Shown here: positions 15,503 through 23,322 of the stretch, piece after piece
Numbering within the stretch: position 1 is the first letter of the stretch
How the letters are laid out: each line of letters opens with the position of its first letter
DNA from: Bacteroidales bacterium
GTDB lineage: Bacteria > Bacteroidota > Bacteroidia > Bacteroidales > UBA3663
Assembly (NCBI GenBank): GCA_017632695.1
Contig: JAGBQS010000013.1
Location: 1-23,853, forward strand
DNA length: 23,853 nucleotides
Direction: 5' to 3'
Notes under the pieces: generated by a model
What the model saw: only the letters and a program-made list of their open reading frames with translations
The model's database searches: none
Told to the model about the DNA's origin: nothing
Made by a program: the position numbers and the translations under genes

Positions 15503-16405
15503 TTACAATACCTTGACCTCTATCCGTTTCGTTGCCGGATCAAAAAGGAAGGTTAAATGCGCATAGCCTGCTCCCCGAATACCATATTCGCAACCTGGTT
15601 GCCATTTCTTATGCTTGCGGATAAACGACCTGACTGCCTTTTCGAGATCCGAGGCCTTTTCTTCGGCATTTACCTTGATTTCCGATACCTCACCCGTAGA
15701 AGACACCAGGAAAGAAGCATTCACCAAACCTTTCTCTCCTTTTTTCAGTGCCTTTTCCGGATAACCCATATCGGTGTTAGCAAGTTCCTGAAGGGCAGCT
15801 TCTCCGTCCGACCAATACGGGCGGAAACTGAACGGCATATAAACTCGTACGACAGGGATCTGGTTCGACTGATTGGCATTCTGCAACTGCCTATTGGCGG
15901 CATCCAGATTCTCCATGGTAAGACTGAAGAACGATGTCGATGCTTCATTATCTCCTTCTTCAATCGTAAAGAGAACTGTAATCTTGGCAGTCATTTTAAA
16001 AGGCTGACCATTTACAACAGCCGGAATCCAAAGACCCATATTCCGGATTGCCATTTCCACACGTTTACGGAACATCTCCGACGGACCGCTCGCAATATCT
16101 ACTACTGCGGCTTTGCCTTTTGTATCAATCGAGAATCGGGCTTCTACCTTCGAGCCTCTGTTCTTCTGGTACGCTTCATCCGGATAGTTGATATACTTGT
16201 AAAGATGAGCGAACAGGGCATCGTAACCTGCAGCATAATAAGGATATCGGTCTACGTGAACCGTATCGGAATCCAAGAGAAAAAAAGCCTTCTGATCATC
16301 AAGGACCCGGTGACGGTCCACAGCATGGAACGTCACGTTCTGTGCCTGCATTCCGACAGGAATAAGCAGACCGAAAAGAAATGGCAGTAACCTACGAATA
16401 ATCAT
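15503..16405 (-). CDS. Secreted protein with two TonB-C-like domains
   Basis: A 300-residue exported protein. Residues 1-21 are a signal peptide (MIIRRLLPFLFGLLIPVGMQ, A). Two segments resemble the TonB C-terminal fold. The first is at about 61-148 (YKYINYPDEAYQKNRGSKVE, FSIDTKGKAAVVDI, WIPAVVNGQPF). The second is at about 202-288 (ANTDMGYPEKALKKGEKGLV, FLVSSTGEVSEIKV, KWQPGCEYGIRG). Both show the YPxxA, basic-Gly, xTGxV and W-x-P pattern. Unlike a true TonB there is no retained N-terminal membrane anchor or proline-rich spacer, so it is probably free in the periplasm. It may be a paralogue that contacts outer-membrane receptors or another envelope partner; true energy transduction is unlikely without an anchor. 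It lies 31 bp after the pectate lyase and ends just before a strong terminator, so it is the last gene of the catabolic unit. Function is not known. Confidence 0.8.
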   Translation of the reverse strand: MIIRRLLPFLFGLLIPVGMQAQNVTFHAVDRHRVLDDQKAFFLLDSDTVHVDRYPYYAAGYDALFAHLYKYINYPDEAYQKNRGSKVEARFSIDTKGKAAVVDIASGPSEMFRKRVEMAIRNMGLWIPAVVNGQPFKMTAKITVLFTIEEGDNEASTSFFSLTMENLDAANRQLQNANQSNQIPVVRVYMPFSFRPYWSDGEAALQELANTDMGYPEKALKKGEKGLVNASFLVSSTGEVSEIKVNAEEKASDLEKAVRSFIRKHKKWQPGCEYGIRGAGYAHLTFLFDPATKRIEVKVL

Positions 16406-16436
16406 TGATGCAATATCAGTTTATATATTATGAAAA

Positions 16437-18209
16437 TTATCTTTTGATTACCTTCTCTACACTCTTCATTCCATCACGATACAGAATCACCCGGATGCAA
16501 ATTCCATCAGCCGGCTCCGACAATCTGTTGCCATCAAGAGAATAGTATTCAACAGAACGAATGACAGGCTCCGACTCCGGAACCGAAAGATCCGTTTCAT
16601 CGATTGGAAGCGAAGGATAATACTCTTCGACTGAAGTGATGGCATCGGCATTCCGGGCCTGAACGATGCTCTGAACCAGCCAGTTCAGGTAACACTCCAA
16701 ATTTGTGTACCAGCCCTTTTCATCGAGCGTATACTTGGCAGCGTCATTACTGTTCTTGTTCAAGCCGTTGGCCTCCTCCCATTCATCAGGCATTCCGTCA
16801 TTGTCCGAATCAAACCCCGATGGTCGTGTTTCGGCTTTCAGCTCCGGATAGTATGCCTGCTCCTTGCTGTTCTCGTCTACCGATGCCGGATCCTGAATCA
16901 AATCGAGAATGCCGGCACGCTGAGATGTAGCTCCTGTATAAGTTGCTGTACCCGTACGAGCCTCTTCCATATAACGGGCGTCAATGGCATCGCGCGAAAG
17001 CGAGGCTCCTGCATAAGCACGCACTTTATTATAGGCTTCCTGAGCCGTATGTGTGGTTACTTCTCCGGCATCAATGGCTTCATCTATCTTCACCGAGATA
17101 TAATCTTTGTTGTTGTTTGTAACATAAGTTACCTTACTGCCATAGTAATGACTTGCATCGGCCATATAGCGCTGTCCTCCAATAGTTGTCAGTCCATCGT
17201 CATACACCACGCCATTCCAGTCATAATTGGCAGCATTACTTCCTGCTGCAGTCACATAGTTACCATTTATATAATAGCGGCTGCAATAGCCGTAAAGGTC
17301 AGATTTGGTGGAATTGCCGCTGGCTCCGACTGTCACTTGGGTAACTCGGGTTCCCGTCTTGGTTCCAGGACCTTTCTTGTAGTAATTATTGATCATATTG
17401 ATGTAACCGCCGCCGGGTCCGCCATAACAGCCGCCCGTTCCCCAATTGTACATTACACAATTGCGGAAGTCAACACGTTCAGCATCAACTGTCGATTCGT
17501 ACAGACTCGTATTATAATTGGAACTCATATAACGGGCGCCATTAAAACGGGGCATACGATTCTGCATGTGACAAAGAAAGTTATGATGAAACGAGGCTCC
17601 CTTACCGCCCCAGATACCGCCATAGCTGTGTTCGCCCTTCGAGTGTCCCGGATTGGCCAAAGCTTCTCCCAAAGTACACCACTGCATGGTGAAGTTCTGA
17701 TTATCATAGAAGGATGCTATTTCATCGATACTCCACGAAAACGAGCAGTGGTCGAAGATGATGTTCTTGTGATTGCGTCCCCAAGCTGCATCAGCGCCAT
17801 CATTAACATCCTTAATCTGAGAACGGCGAAAACGGATAAAACGCACAATAACATTATCTGTGCTCGTAAAATTAACTGTATAGTAACGAATCGTGATACC
17901 GTCACCCGGAGCTGTCTGTCCGGCAATGGTCACGTTACCTTTCTTGACGGTCAGATCAGACCGCAGATCAATATATCCGCTCACATCGAATACAATGGTT
18001 CGGGTTCCGCTCAGACTCTCCAAACCATATCGCAATGAACCTTTGGAACTGGTGTCAGACAACGTTGTAACGTGGTAAACCGATCCTCCTCGCCCTCCTG
18101 TTGTGGTATAGCGGGCGAATCCCTCAGCTCCCGGGAAAGCCGGCACATCATCGGCCTCAATCCACCCGAAACTCAGTAAAAACAAAGTAAGTAAAAATAG
18201 CCTTTTCAT
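16437..18209 (-). CDS. Secreted pectate lyase, polysaccharide lyase family 1
   Basis: A 590-residue secreted enzyme from the ATG at 18209; an ATG at 18278 would begin inside the preceding gene and precede the signal peptide MKRLFLLTLFLLSFGWIEA. The parallel beta-helix starts with PAFPGAEGFARYTTTGGRGG, the usual family-1 opening, and continues with TIAGQTAPGDGITIR, FDHCSFSWSIDE (152-163) and NRMPRFNGARY (217-227), motifs of bacterial PL1 pectate lyases. The enzyme should cleave alpha-1,4-galacturonan by beta-elimination with calcium. Residues 467-478 (DSDNDGMPDEWE) form a calcium-binding thrombospondin-3-type motif. Residues about 549-590 form a short beta-rich tail (VEYYSLDGNRL, KSVEKVIKR) like the C-terminal tails of secreted Prevotella/Bacteroides proteins. 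It is 61 bp downstream of the kinase gene and carries no lipobox, so it is probably secreted rather than anchored. Confidence 0.92.
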   Translation of the reverse strand: MKRLFLLTLFLLSFGWIEADDVPAFPGAEGFARYTTTGGRGGSVYHVTTLSDTSSKGSLRYGLESLSGTRTIVFDVSGYIDLRSDLTVKKGNVTIAGQTAPGDGITIRYYTVNFTSTDNVIVRFIRFRRSQIKDVNDGADAAWGRNHKNIIFDHCSFSWSIDEIASFYDNQNFTMQWCTLGEALANPGHSKGEHSYGGIWGGKGASFHHNFLCHMQNRMPRFNGARYMSSNYNTSLYESTVDAERVDFRNCVMYNWGTGGCYGGPGGGYINMINNYYKKGPGTKTGTRVTQVTVGASGNSTKSDLYGYCSRYYINGNYVTAAGSNAANYDWNGVVYDDGLTTIGGQRYMADASHYYGSKVTYVTNNNKDYISVKIDEAIDAGEVTTHTAQEAYNKVRAYAGASLSRDAIDARYMEEARTGTATYTGATSQRAGILDLIQDPASVDENSKEQAYYPELKAETRPSGFDSDNDGMPDEWEEANGLNKNSNDAAKYTLDEKGWYTNLECYLNWLVQSIVQARNADAITSVEEYYPSLPIDETDLSVPESEPVIRSVEYYSLDGNRLSEPADGICIRVILYRDGMKSVEKVIKR

Positions 18210-18270
18210 ATATGATCTGTTAAGAAATAAAAAATGGGTTTCGTTGAGAAATGATAATATAAGATTTACC

Positions 18271-19431
18271 TTATTCAAAAAGGTGATTCCAAGGATAGCT
18301 TCCCGGTTTGAGTGTCAGATGAGTACCCGGAGAATCAAGACTCTCCATGCGGACCACGCCAGGTGAAATCTGCTGTGTAAGACGGAATCTGGACCAGTGC
18401 AGGGCTTTGGCAACAGCAAAGGCCGTCGAACCTCCTTCAAGTACCAATTCGGTTGGCTTGAGTTTATCCACCAGCTGAGCCACAACCTCTGCCATCGTAT
18501 TTCGGAGACGAAGCGCCTGCTGTCGGGTTTTGCTGCTTTCAAACGGGATATTCAGCACCAGACCGTTGTTTGCCGGCTGCATGGAACTTTTGGTCAAATG
18601 ACGCGCATTGATAGTCGCCATCCATTCGGCAGTGCCTTCTTCTCCATCGAAGACAGAACGGGGCATCGAGGAAAGCGGAAGTTTCCGACGCTGGACAAAA
18701 GGCTGACGGGAAAGGTCGGTACTCATGGTCGAACCGCACACGATCAGTGTCGGTCCGTTTTCATCGAGCACACCCGAATCCGCACCCTTCACTGACTTAC
18801 AAGGCACATGGCCTAATCGTTTCAAAAGGGCGGAAAACAGATCGGCTGCACCTGCAAGAAGTGCTTTCTGTGCTTCAGCCAAGGCGATGCATCTTTGCAA
18901 ATCGGCTTCGTCTTCAGCATCGGCCACGATGATTCCCGAGTGGGCCGTAATTCCTAACTGGAGGCACACACTTGATGAAGTAACCGGGAAGTCCGGATCG
19001 TTGGCAAAAGGCGTATTGTCGATCGGTACACCCTGAATAAAATACCTGCCACCCCGGATGATCCGATTATGCGAAGGATTGGCCGGCATATAAAGCACTT
19101 TCTGCTGAGGCATCTCCGACAGGAATGCCTGCAATTCCGCTACCACATAACCGCGTAAGGCAGAATCTACTTTCTTGAAAAGAATAGTCGGAAACTGGGA
19201 TGCACTCCCCGATGCCGGCTTCAGTGCAAGCAACGCCCTGCACACCTTGTGAGTAACACTTACGGCTTCGTCCTCCGACATGGAACGGGTATCGCTTGCT
19301 ACCACCAGCACATCACATTCGGGTGCTATTTCGGGCACACGGGTTACCAGCGCCGTATTCAACCCGTAACTGTATGCAATACCTGCCAACTCGGCAGCTC
19401 CAGTTAAATCATCTGCAATTACTAATACCAT
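18271..19431 (-). CDS. Four-carbon acid sugar kinase family protein (DUF1537)
   Basis: A 386-residue kinase from the ATG at 19431 (MVLVIADDLTGAAELAGIA). A TTG at 19455 overlaps the pdxA stop and could add 8 residues, but the family normally begins at this hydrophobic strand. The N-terminal substrate-binding domain shows ADDLTGA (6-12), FKKVDSALRG and MPANPSHNRIIRGG. The C-terminal nucleotide-binding domain shows LIVCGSTMSTDLSRQ, LVLEGGSTAFAVAKAL and a final GTHLTLKPGSYPW. Characterised members (OtnK, DtnK, LtnK type) phosphorylate D-erythronate or threonates at C4. The closing KPGSY differs from the KSGNFG of many members, so substrate may differ. Directly upstream is a PdxA-type dehydrogenase, its usual partner, which strongly supports a kinase-dehydrogenase pathway. 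Exact substrate is not determined. Confidence 0.9.
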   Translation of the reverse strand: MVLVIADDLTGAAELAGIAYSYGLNTALVTRVPEIAPECDVLVVASDTRSMSEDEAVSVTHKVCRALLALKPASGSASQFPTILFKKVDSALRGYVVAELQAFLSEMPQQKVLYMPANPSHNRIIRGGRYFIQGVPIDNTPFANDPDFPVTSSSVCLQLGITAHSGIIVADAEDEADLQRCIALAEAQKALLAGAADLFSALLKRLGHVPCKSVKGADSGVLDENGPTLIVCGSTMSTDLSRQPFVQRRKLPLSSMPRSVFDGEEGTAEWMATINARHLTKSSMQPANNGLVLNIPFESSKTRQQALRLRNTMAEVVAQLVDKLKPTELVLEGGSTAFAVAKALHWSRFRLTQQISPGVVRMESLDSPGTHLTLKPGSYPWNHLFE

Positions 19432-19451
19432 AATGGGGCGATTCAAGTTTT

Positions 19452-20498
19452 TCAATGTTGTATTCCGAGACGGTAGAGAGCCATCTTCGTAGCATATTCA
19501 ACCGAACTGAACAATGCATCATCGGCCGCCACACCCTTGCCTGCCACATCGAAGGCCGTCCCATGATCGACCGATACTCGGATAATGGGCAAGCCGAGCG
19601 TAATGTTTACTCCCTTTTGGGGTAACATCCTGCCAGTCTGCGGATCCCAGTTGAAGCCCATCATCTTGAGCGGAATATGCCCCTGATCGTGATACTGGGC
19701 AACTACACCGTCATACTTACCACTCTTGGCTTTGGCAAATACACTGTCTGGAGGAATGGGCCCTTCCACATCAAACCCGCGCTTCTTCAGTTCCTCGACA
19801 GCTGGAATGATTTCCTTCTCTTCCTCCCACCCGAACAGTCCATGCTCCGAACAATGGGGGTTCAGCCCTGCCACTGCTATCTTCGGACGTCCGATGCCAA
19901 ACTGGCGGCAGGCATCGGCCATCAGTTCTGTTACCTCGATGATACGAGCCTTCTTACATCGGTCACAGGCCTCACGTAAAGAAACATGAGTTGAGACATG
20001 AATTACCCTCAGCGGTCCGTCAGCCAGCAGCATGGCATATTTCTTAGTGCCGGTAAAGGTAGCATATATTTCCGTGTGACCGTCATAATTATGTCCTGCC
20101 AAATGGATCGCCTCCTTATTCAACGGTGCTGTACAGGTACCGTCCACCTGATTCTGCATTGCCAGATCAATGGCCTTACGGACATAAAGGAACGCAGCAT
20201 CGCCACATTGCTCCTGTACTTCACCCCAACGGAAGTCCGACTCATTAATTCGGTCAAGATCATAAACATCGGCTGTTCCGAAAGCAAAAACGGCTTCTGC
20301 CACGTCATGAATGGCATGAATCTTCAAATCCAAATGCAAAAGGTTGGCAGCCTTCTGCATAATCTTGGCATCTCCCACCACAACAGGTCTGCACAGTTCG
20401 TAAGTTTCCTTGCGCGAAAGCACTCTCGCACAGATCTCCGGTCCGATACCGGCCGGGTCACCCATGGTGATGGCTAAAACAGGTTTTATTTTATTCAT
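19452..20498 (-). CDS. pdxA: PdxA-family 4-phospho-sugar-acid dehydrogenase (PdxA2-like)
   Basis: A 348-residue NAD-dependent dehydrogenase. The N-terminal AITMGDPAGIGPEI (9-22) and the metal-ligand histidines H171 (VSTHVS), H215 (LNPHCSEHG) and H270 (QYHDQGHIPLK) are those of PdxA. CTAPLNKEAIHLAGHNYDGH and VSVDHGTAFDVAGKG are also typical. True PdxA oxidises 4-phosphohydroxy-L-threonine in vitamin B6 synthesis; PdxA2 paralogues oxidise 4-phospho-D-threonate or 4-phospho-D-erythronate, whose product loses CO2 to give dihydroxyacetone phosphate. Placement immediately before a DUF1537 kinase favours the catabolic role. The start overlaps the preceding dehydrogenase by 8 bp and the stop is 20 bp before the kinase ATG. 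The reader should treat a B6 role as the main alternative, less likely here because no pdxJ is adjacent. Confidence 0.9.
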   Translation of the reverse strand: MNKIKPVLAITMGDPAGIGPEICARVLSRKETYELCRPVVVGDAKIMQKAANLLHLDLKIHAIHDVAEAVFAFGTADVYDLDRINESDFRWGEVQEQCGDAAFLYVRKAIDLAMQNQVDGTCTAPLNKEAIHLAGHNYDGHTEIYATFTGTKKYAMLLADGPLRVIHVSTHVSLREACDRCKKARIIEVTELMADACRQFGIGRPKIAVAGLNPHCSEHGLFGWEEEKEIIPAVEELKKRGFDVEGPIPPDSVFAKAKSGKYDGVVAQYHDQGHIPLKMMGFNWDPQTGRMLPQKGVNITLGLPIIRVSVDHGTAFDVAGKGVAADDALFSSVEYATKMALYRLGIQH

Positions 20499-21639
20499 AC
20501 AACGAATTGTAAATATCAGCGCAATCCTGCTCAGTAACAGGACGCGGATTATTCTTTAAAAGTCGCTGCTGCAGCATTGCAGCACGAGCCATTTCCGGTA
20601 CCGCCGACTGCGGGATACCGATTTCGGCCAATGATTGCGGAATACCGCAGGCTTTGCTCAAACGAGCCACGAATTCCACGCCCCGCAAAGCTGTTTCCTC
20701 ATCGGAAGTCCCAGGCTCACACCCCAAAGCCAATGCTACTTCTGCATAAGCCTTTGGATTGGCCGACATGTTGAATTTCATGACAGTAGGCAACAGCACC
20801 GAGTTCGAGAGACCGTGACTCTTATGAAACATACCTCCCACAGGGTATGCCAGCGCATGGACGGCTGCCGTATTGACCGGACCGAGACCCAGTCCGCCAT
20901 ACATCGATCCCAGCAGCATGCCTTCGCGAGCCTCCATATCGGAGCCATTGCGGACAGCACGTTCCAGATAGCGGGCAATAAGTGAAATACCATATTTGGC
21001 ATAAAGGCTCACCGCAGGATGTGCAAACTTGTTGGTATGTACCTCAATACAATGAGTCAAGGCATCCATGCCCGTCTCTGCCGTCACACGAGCCGGAACT
21101 GAACGTGTCAGTTCAGGATCCAGATAGGCGGCATCGGCCAATAGGAAATCAGAAACTATTCCTTTCTTGCCATTATCTGTTTCATCGAGCAGAATGGCGT
21201 TTGGCGACACTTCGCTACCTGTGCCGGCTGTTGTAGGCAGACAGGCGAACCATACGCCCCTCGATTTGACAAATCCTATGCCATAACACGTTTCAATTGG
21301 CTGATCGGAATGCAGGAAAGTTGCTATCAGCTTGGACACATCCATAACCGACCCGCCGCCTATGCCGGCAACCGAATCTGCTCCGAACTCCCTCGCCTCG
21401 CCAAGAATACGCTTAAAGTCGCCTACAGTAGGCTCTCCTGCTATGCGAGTTTCAGTCTGCACTTCGATTCCTGCCTGACGCAAGCGGTCTAACGTAGAAG
21501 ACAAGGCAGGAAGAACCGGTTCTGCAGTAAGCACAAAAAGCCGTTTCTTTTCAAGTGCCAGAAAATCATCTGCAAAGCGGGCAAGACTTCCTGTCCCGAA
21601 TACTATGCGCTGAGGCTGTTTCAATATGACATTATTCAT
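20491..21639 (-). CDS. Iron-containing alcohol dehydrogenase
   Basis: A 382-residue group III (Fe-dependent) alcohol dehydrogenase. The NAD-binding GGGS is at 94-97 (IGGGSVMDVSK), preceded by the EPT phrase at 69-71. The iron ligands are D192 and H196 (GMDALTHCIE), H261 (AAVHALAYPVGG) and H275 (FHKSHGLSN), the standard set. CLPTTAGTGSEVSP is diagnostic. Such enzymes interconvert small aldehydes or ketones and alcohols (for example lactaldehyde, glycolaldehyde, butanol). Its stop overlaps the pdxA start and it lies 81 bp after the symporter gene. In this setting it probably handles an aldehyde made by the aldolase or oxidises a sugar-alcohol intermediate, but neither can be decided from sequence. 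It is full length with no missing motif. Confidence 0.93.
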   Translation of the reverse strand: MNNVILKQPQRIVFGTGSLARFADDFLALEKKRLFVLTAEPVLPALSSTLDRLRQAGIEVQTETRIAGEPTVGDFKRILGEAREFGADSVAGIGGGSVMDVSKLIATFLHSDQPIETCYGIGFVKSRGVWFACLPTTAGTGSEVSPNAILLDETDNGKKGIVSDFLLADAAYLDPELTRSVPARVTAETGMDALTHCIEVHTNKFAHPAVSLYAKYGISLIARYLERAVRNGSDMEAREGMLLGSMYGGLGLGPVNTAAVHALAYPVGGMFHKSHGLSNSVLLPTVMKFNMSANPKAYAEVALALGCEPGTSDEETALRGVEFVARLSKACGIPQSLAEIGIPQSAVPEMARAAMLQQRLLKNNPRPVTEQDCADIYNSLYE

Positions 21640-21720
21640 TTTCTACAATTATTCTTTATTTCAAAAAATGAGATTCCTTGTATTTCCCGAAAGAATCTGT
21701 TTCCATATCATTACCTGAAT

Positions 21721-23295
21721 CTACTTCTTCCTGAAGAATCCGTAAATCGTCAGATCGTCACTCACCCGTTCGGAAGGGAACAGGAATGAGGCTGCATAGC
21801 CGACAACCAGCACAATGAGGTGAGAATAGACTCCCAGCATATACTTGCTGTGCGTGAAGTTCCACTCGCCCAAATCAAGCAGGGCCTGCTTTGATCCGTC
21901 AGGCATCTTCATCGGAGATGACAGGGTGGCATAGGCTGTGAACAGGATGCAGGCAAGGAGGCCCACATAAAGACCCTTCCGGTTAGCTCTGCGCGATAAC
22001 AGTCCCAACAGGAAGATACCCACTATACCAGCCGAGAAGATAGCATAGAATGCGAAGATCGTTTCCAATACGGCACCTCCATTGCTTTTTACATAAGCAA
22101 TTGCAATCGCTACCGCACCCAAACCTGCCACAACCACAGCCCATCGGCCAGCATTGAGTTTATGGCGATCGGCCCAATGCGGATACATCTTCATCAGATA
22201 ATCCTGTACGGCTATAGCCGACAGACAGTTCAAATCGGCATCCAGACTGGAAATTGCAGCGGCTGCAATTGCGGCAATAATCAGACCTCGTACTCCTAAT
22301 GGCAACTGCGTCGAAATAAAATGCGGGAATACGGCATCCGGCTTCAGCAGATGCAATCCTGTTTCTGGATCAATAACCATCGGATCGGGCGCAAGCTGAT
22401 AATAGGCATACAGCAACGAACCCACCAACATGAACATGGCCCAAACCGGCACACTAAGTGACACCCCGATAACAGCTGCTTTCTTGGCCTGGTGATCATC
22501 GCGGGCAGTCAGATAACGCTGTACGATAGTCTGATCCGTTCCATATTTCTGCAAAGCATAAAAGAATCCGTTGAACACCATCACCCAAAAAGTGGTCTGA
22601 CAGAAGTCCCAGTCAAACGGGCCCACCGAAATCTTGCCTGCCTCCCAGGCCGTCGACAGAATATCGGAAGGGCCGTATGGTGTACCGACAGCAAAAAGCA
22701 GGAAGAAGACACTCATCAAGCCGCCTCCAATCAGGAGGAAACCCTGTATGACATCCATCCAGATAATGGCTTCCATACCTCCCAACAACGTCAGCACAAT
22801 AATGGTAACAGCCAATACGCCAATGACAACATAGATATCAATATTCATAAAGGCAGCCAGTGCCATCGACACCAGATAGAATACGGATCCCATTTTAGTG
22901 AAATGGGTCAGTACAAAAGCTACCGAACTGTAATATCGTGCAGGTGCCCCAAAGCGGCGTTCAAAATACTCGTAGGCGCTCAGTTTGATAACCTTGCGAA
23001 ACAGAGGGACAATCGTACCAATCAGGGCGAATAGAACTATCGGAACCATTAAGCCCTGTACCAGCAGCACCCAGTTGCCACTATAAGCCGATCCCGGATA
23101 TGCCAGAAAGGTCACACTCGATATCAGAGTCGCTAAAATACTGATACCGACTGCCCAAGCCGGAACCTTACCGGAACCGGTAAAGTAGGTGGCAGTATCC
23201 TTTTGCCGATGGGCGAAATAAATACCCATACCGATAGCCAGCAAGATACTTGCCACTACGATGGTGTAATCTATCCAATGCATTGCCGATATCAT
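21721..23295 (-). CDS. Sodium:solute symporter (SSS family)
   Basis: A 524-residue inner-membrane transporter with about 13 predicted helices. The first is at about 8-27 (WIDYTIVVASILLAIGMGIY) and is followed by the SSS hallmark region: SGKVPAWAVGISILATLISSV then FLAYPG. VIKLSAYEYFERRFG, GGMEAIIWMDVIQG and a GADQTIVQRYL-like segment (KYGTDQTIVQRYLTARD) are typical of SLC5-type transporters. The family couples solute uptake to the sodium gradient. Context implies a sugar acid as substrate: the gene lies 27 bp after an aldolase and is followed by sugar-acid enzymes. The first ATG (23295) is taken; a second ATG four codons later (23283, MHWIDY) is equally plausible. The C-terminus SDDLTIYGFFRKK is cytoplasmic and polar. 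Substrate cannot be read from the sequence. Confidence 0.93.
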   Translation of the reverse strand: MISAMHWIDYTIVVASILLAIGMGIYFAHRQKDTATYFTGSGKVPAWAVGISILATLISSVTFLAYPGSAYSGNWVLLVQGLMVPIVLFALIGTIVPLFRKVIKLSAYEYFERRFGAPARYYSSVAFVLTHFTKMGSVFYLVSMALAAFMNIDIYVVIGVLAVTIIVLTLLGGMEAIIWMDVIQGFLLIGGGLMSVFFLLFAVGTPYGPSDILSTAWEAGKISVGPFDWDFCQTTFWVMVFNGFFYALQKYGTDQTIVQRYLTARDDHQAKKAAVIGVSLSVPVWAMFMLVGSLLYAYYQLAPDPMVIDPETGLHLLKPDAVFPHFISTQLPLGVRGLIIAAIAAAAISSLDADLNCLSAIAVQDYLMKMYPHWADRHKLNAGRWAVVVAGLGAVAIAIAYVKSNGGAVLETIFAFYAIFSAGIVGIFLLGLLSRRANRKGLYVGLLACILFTAYATLSSPMKMPDGSKQALLDLGEWNFTHSKYMLGVYSHLIVLVVGYAASFLFPSERVSDDLTIYGFFRKK

Positions 23296-23322
23296 ATCCG
23301 TCTGGTTTGAGGAAAAACGAAA

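Noticed and set aside
17049..18038. A 329-codon plus-strand frame opposite the pectate lyase
   Set aside because: The minus-strand gene has clear family-1 motifs and a signal peptide; the plus frame is a shadow with Ile/Thr-rich composition from that gene's Asn/Asp/Gly codons.
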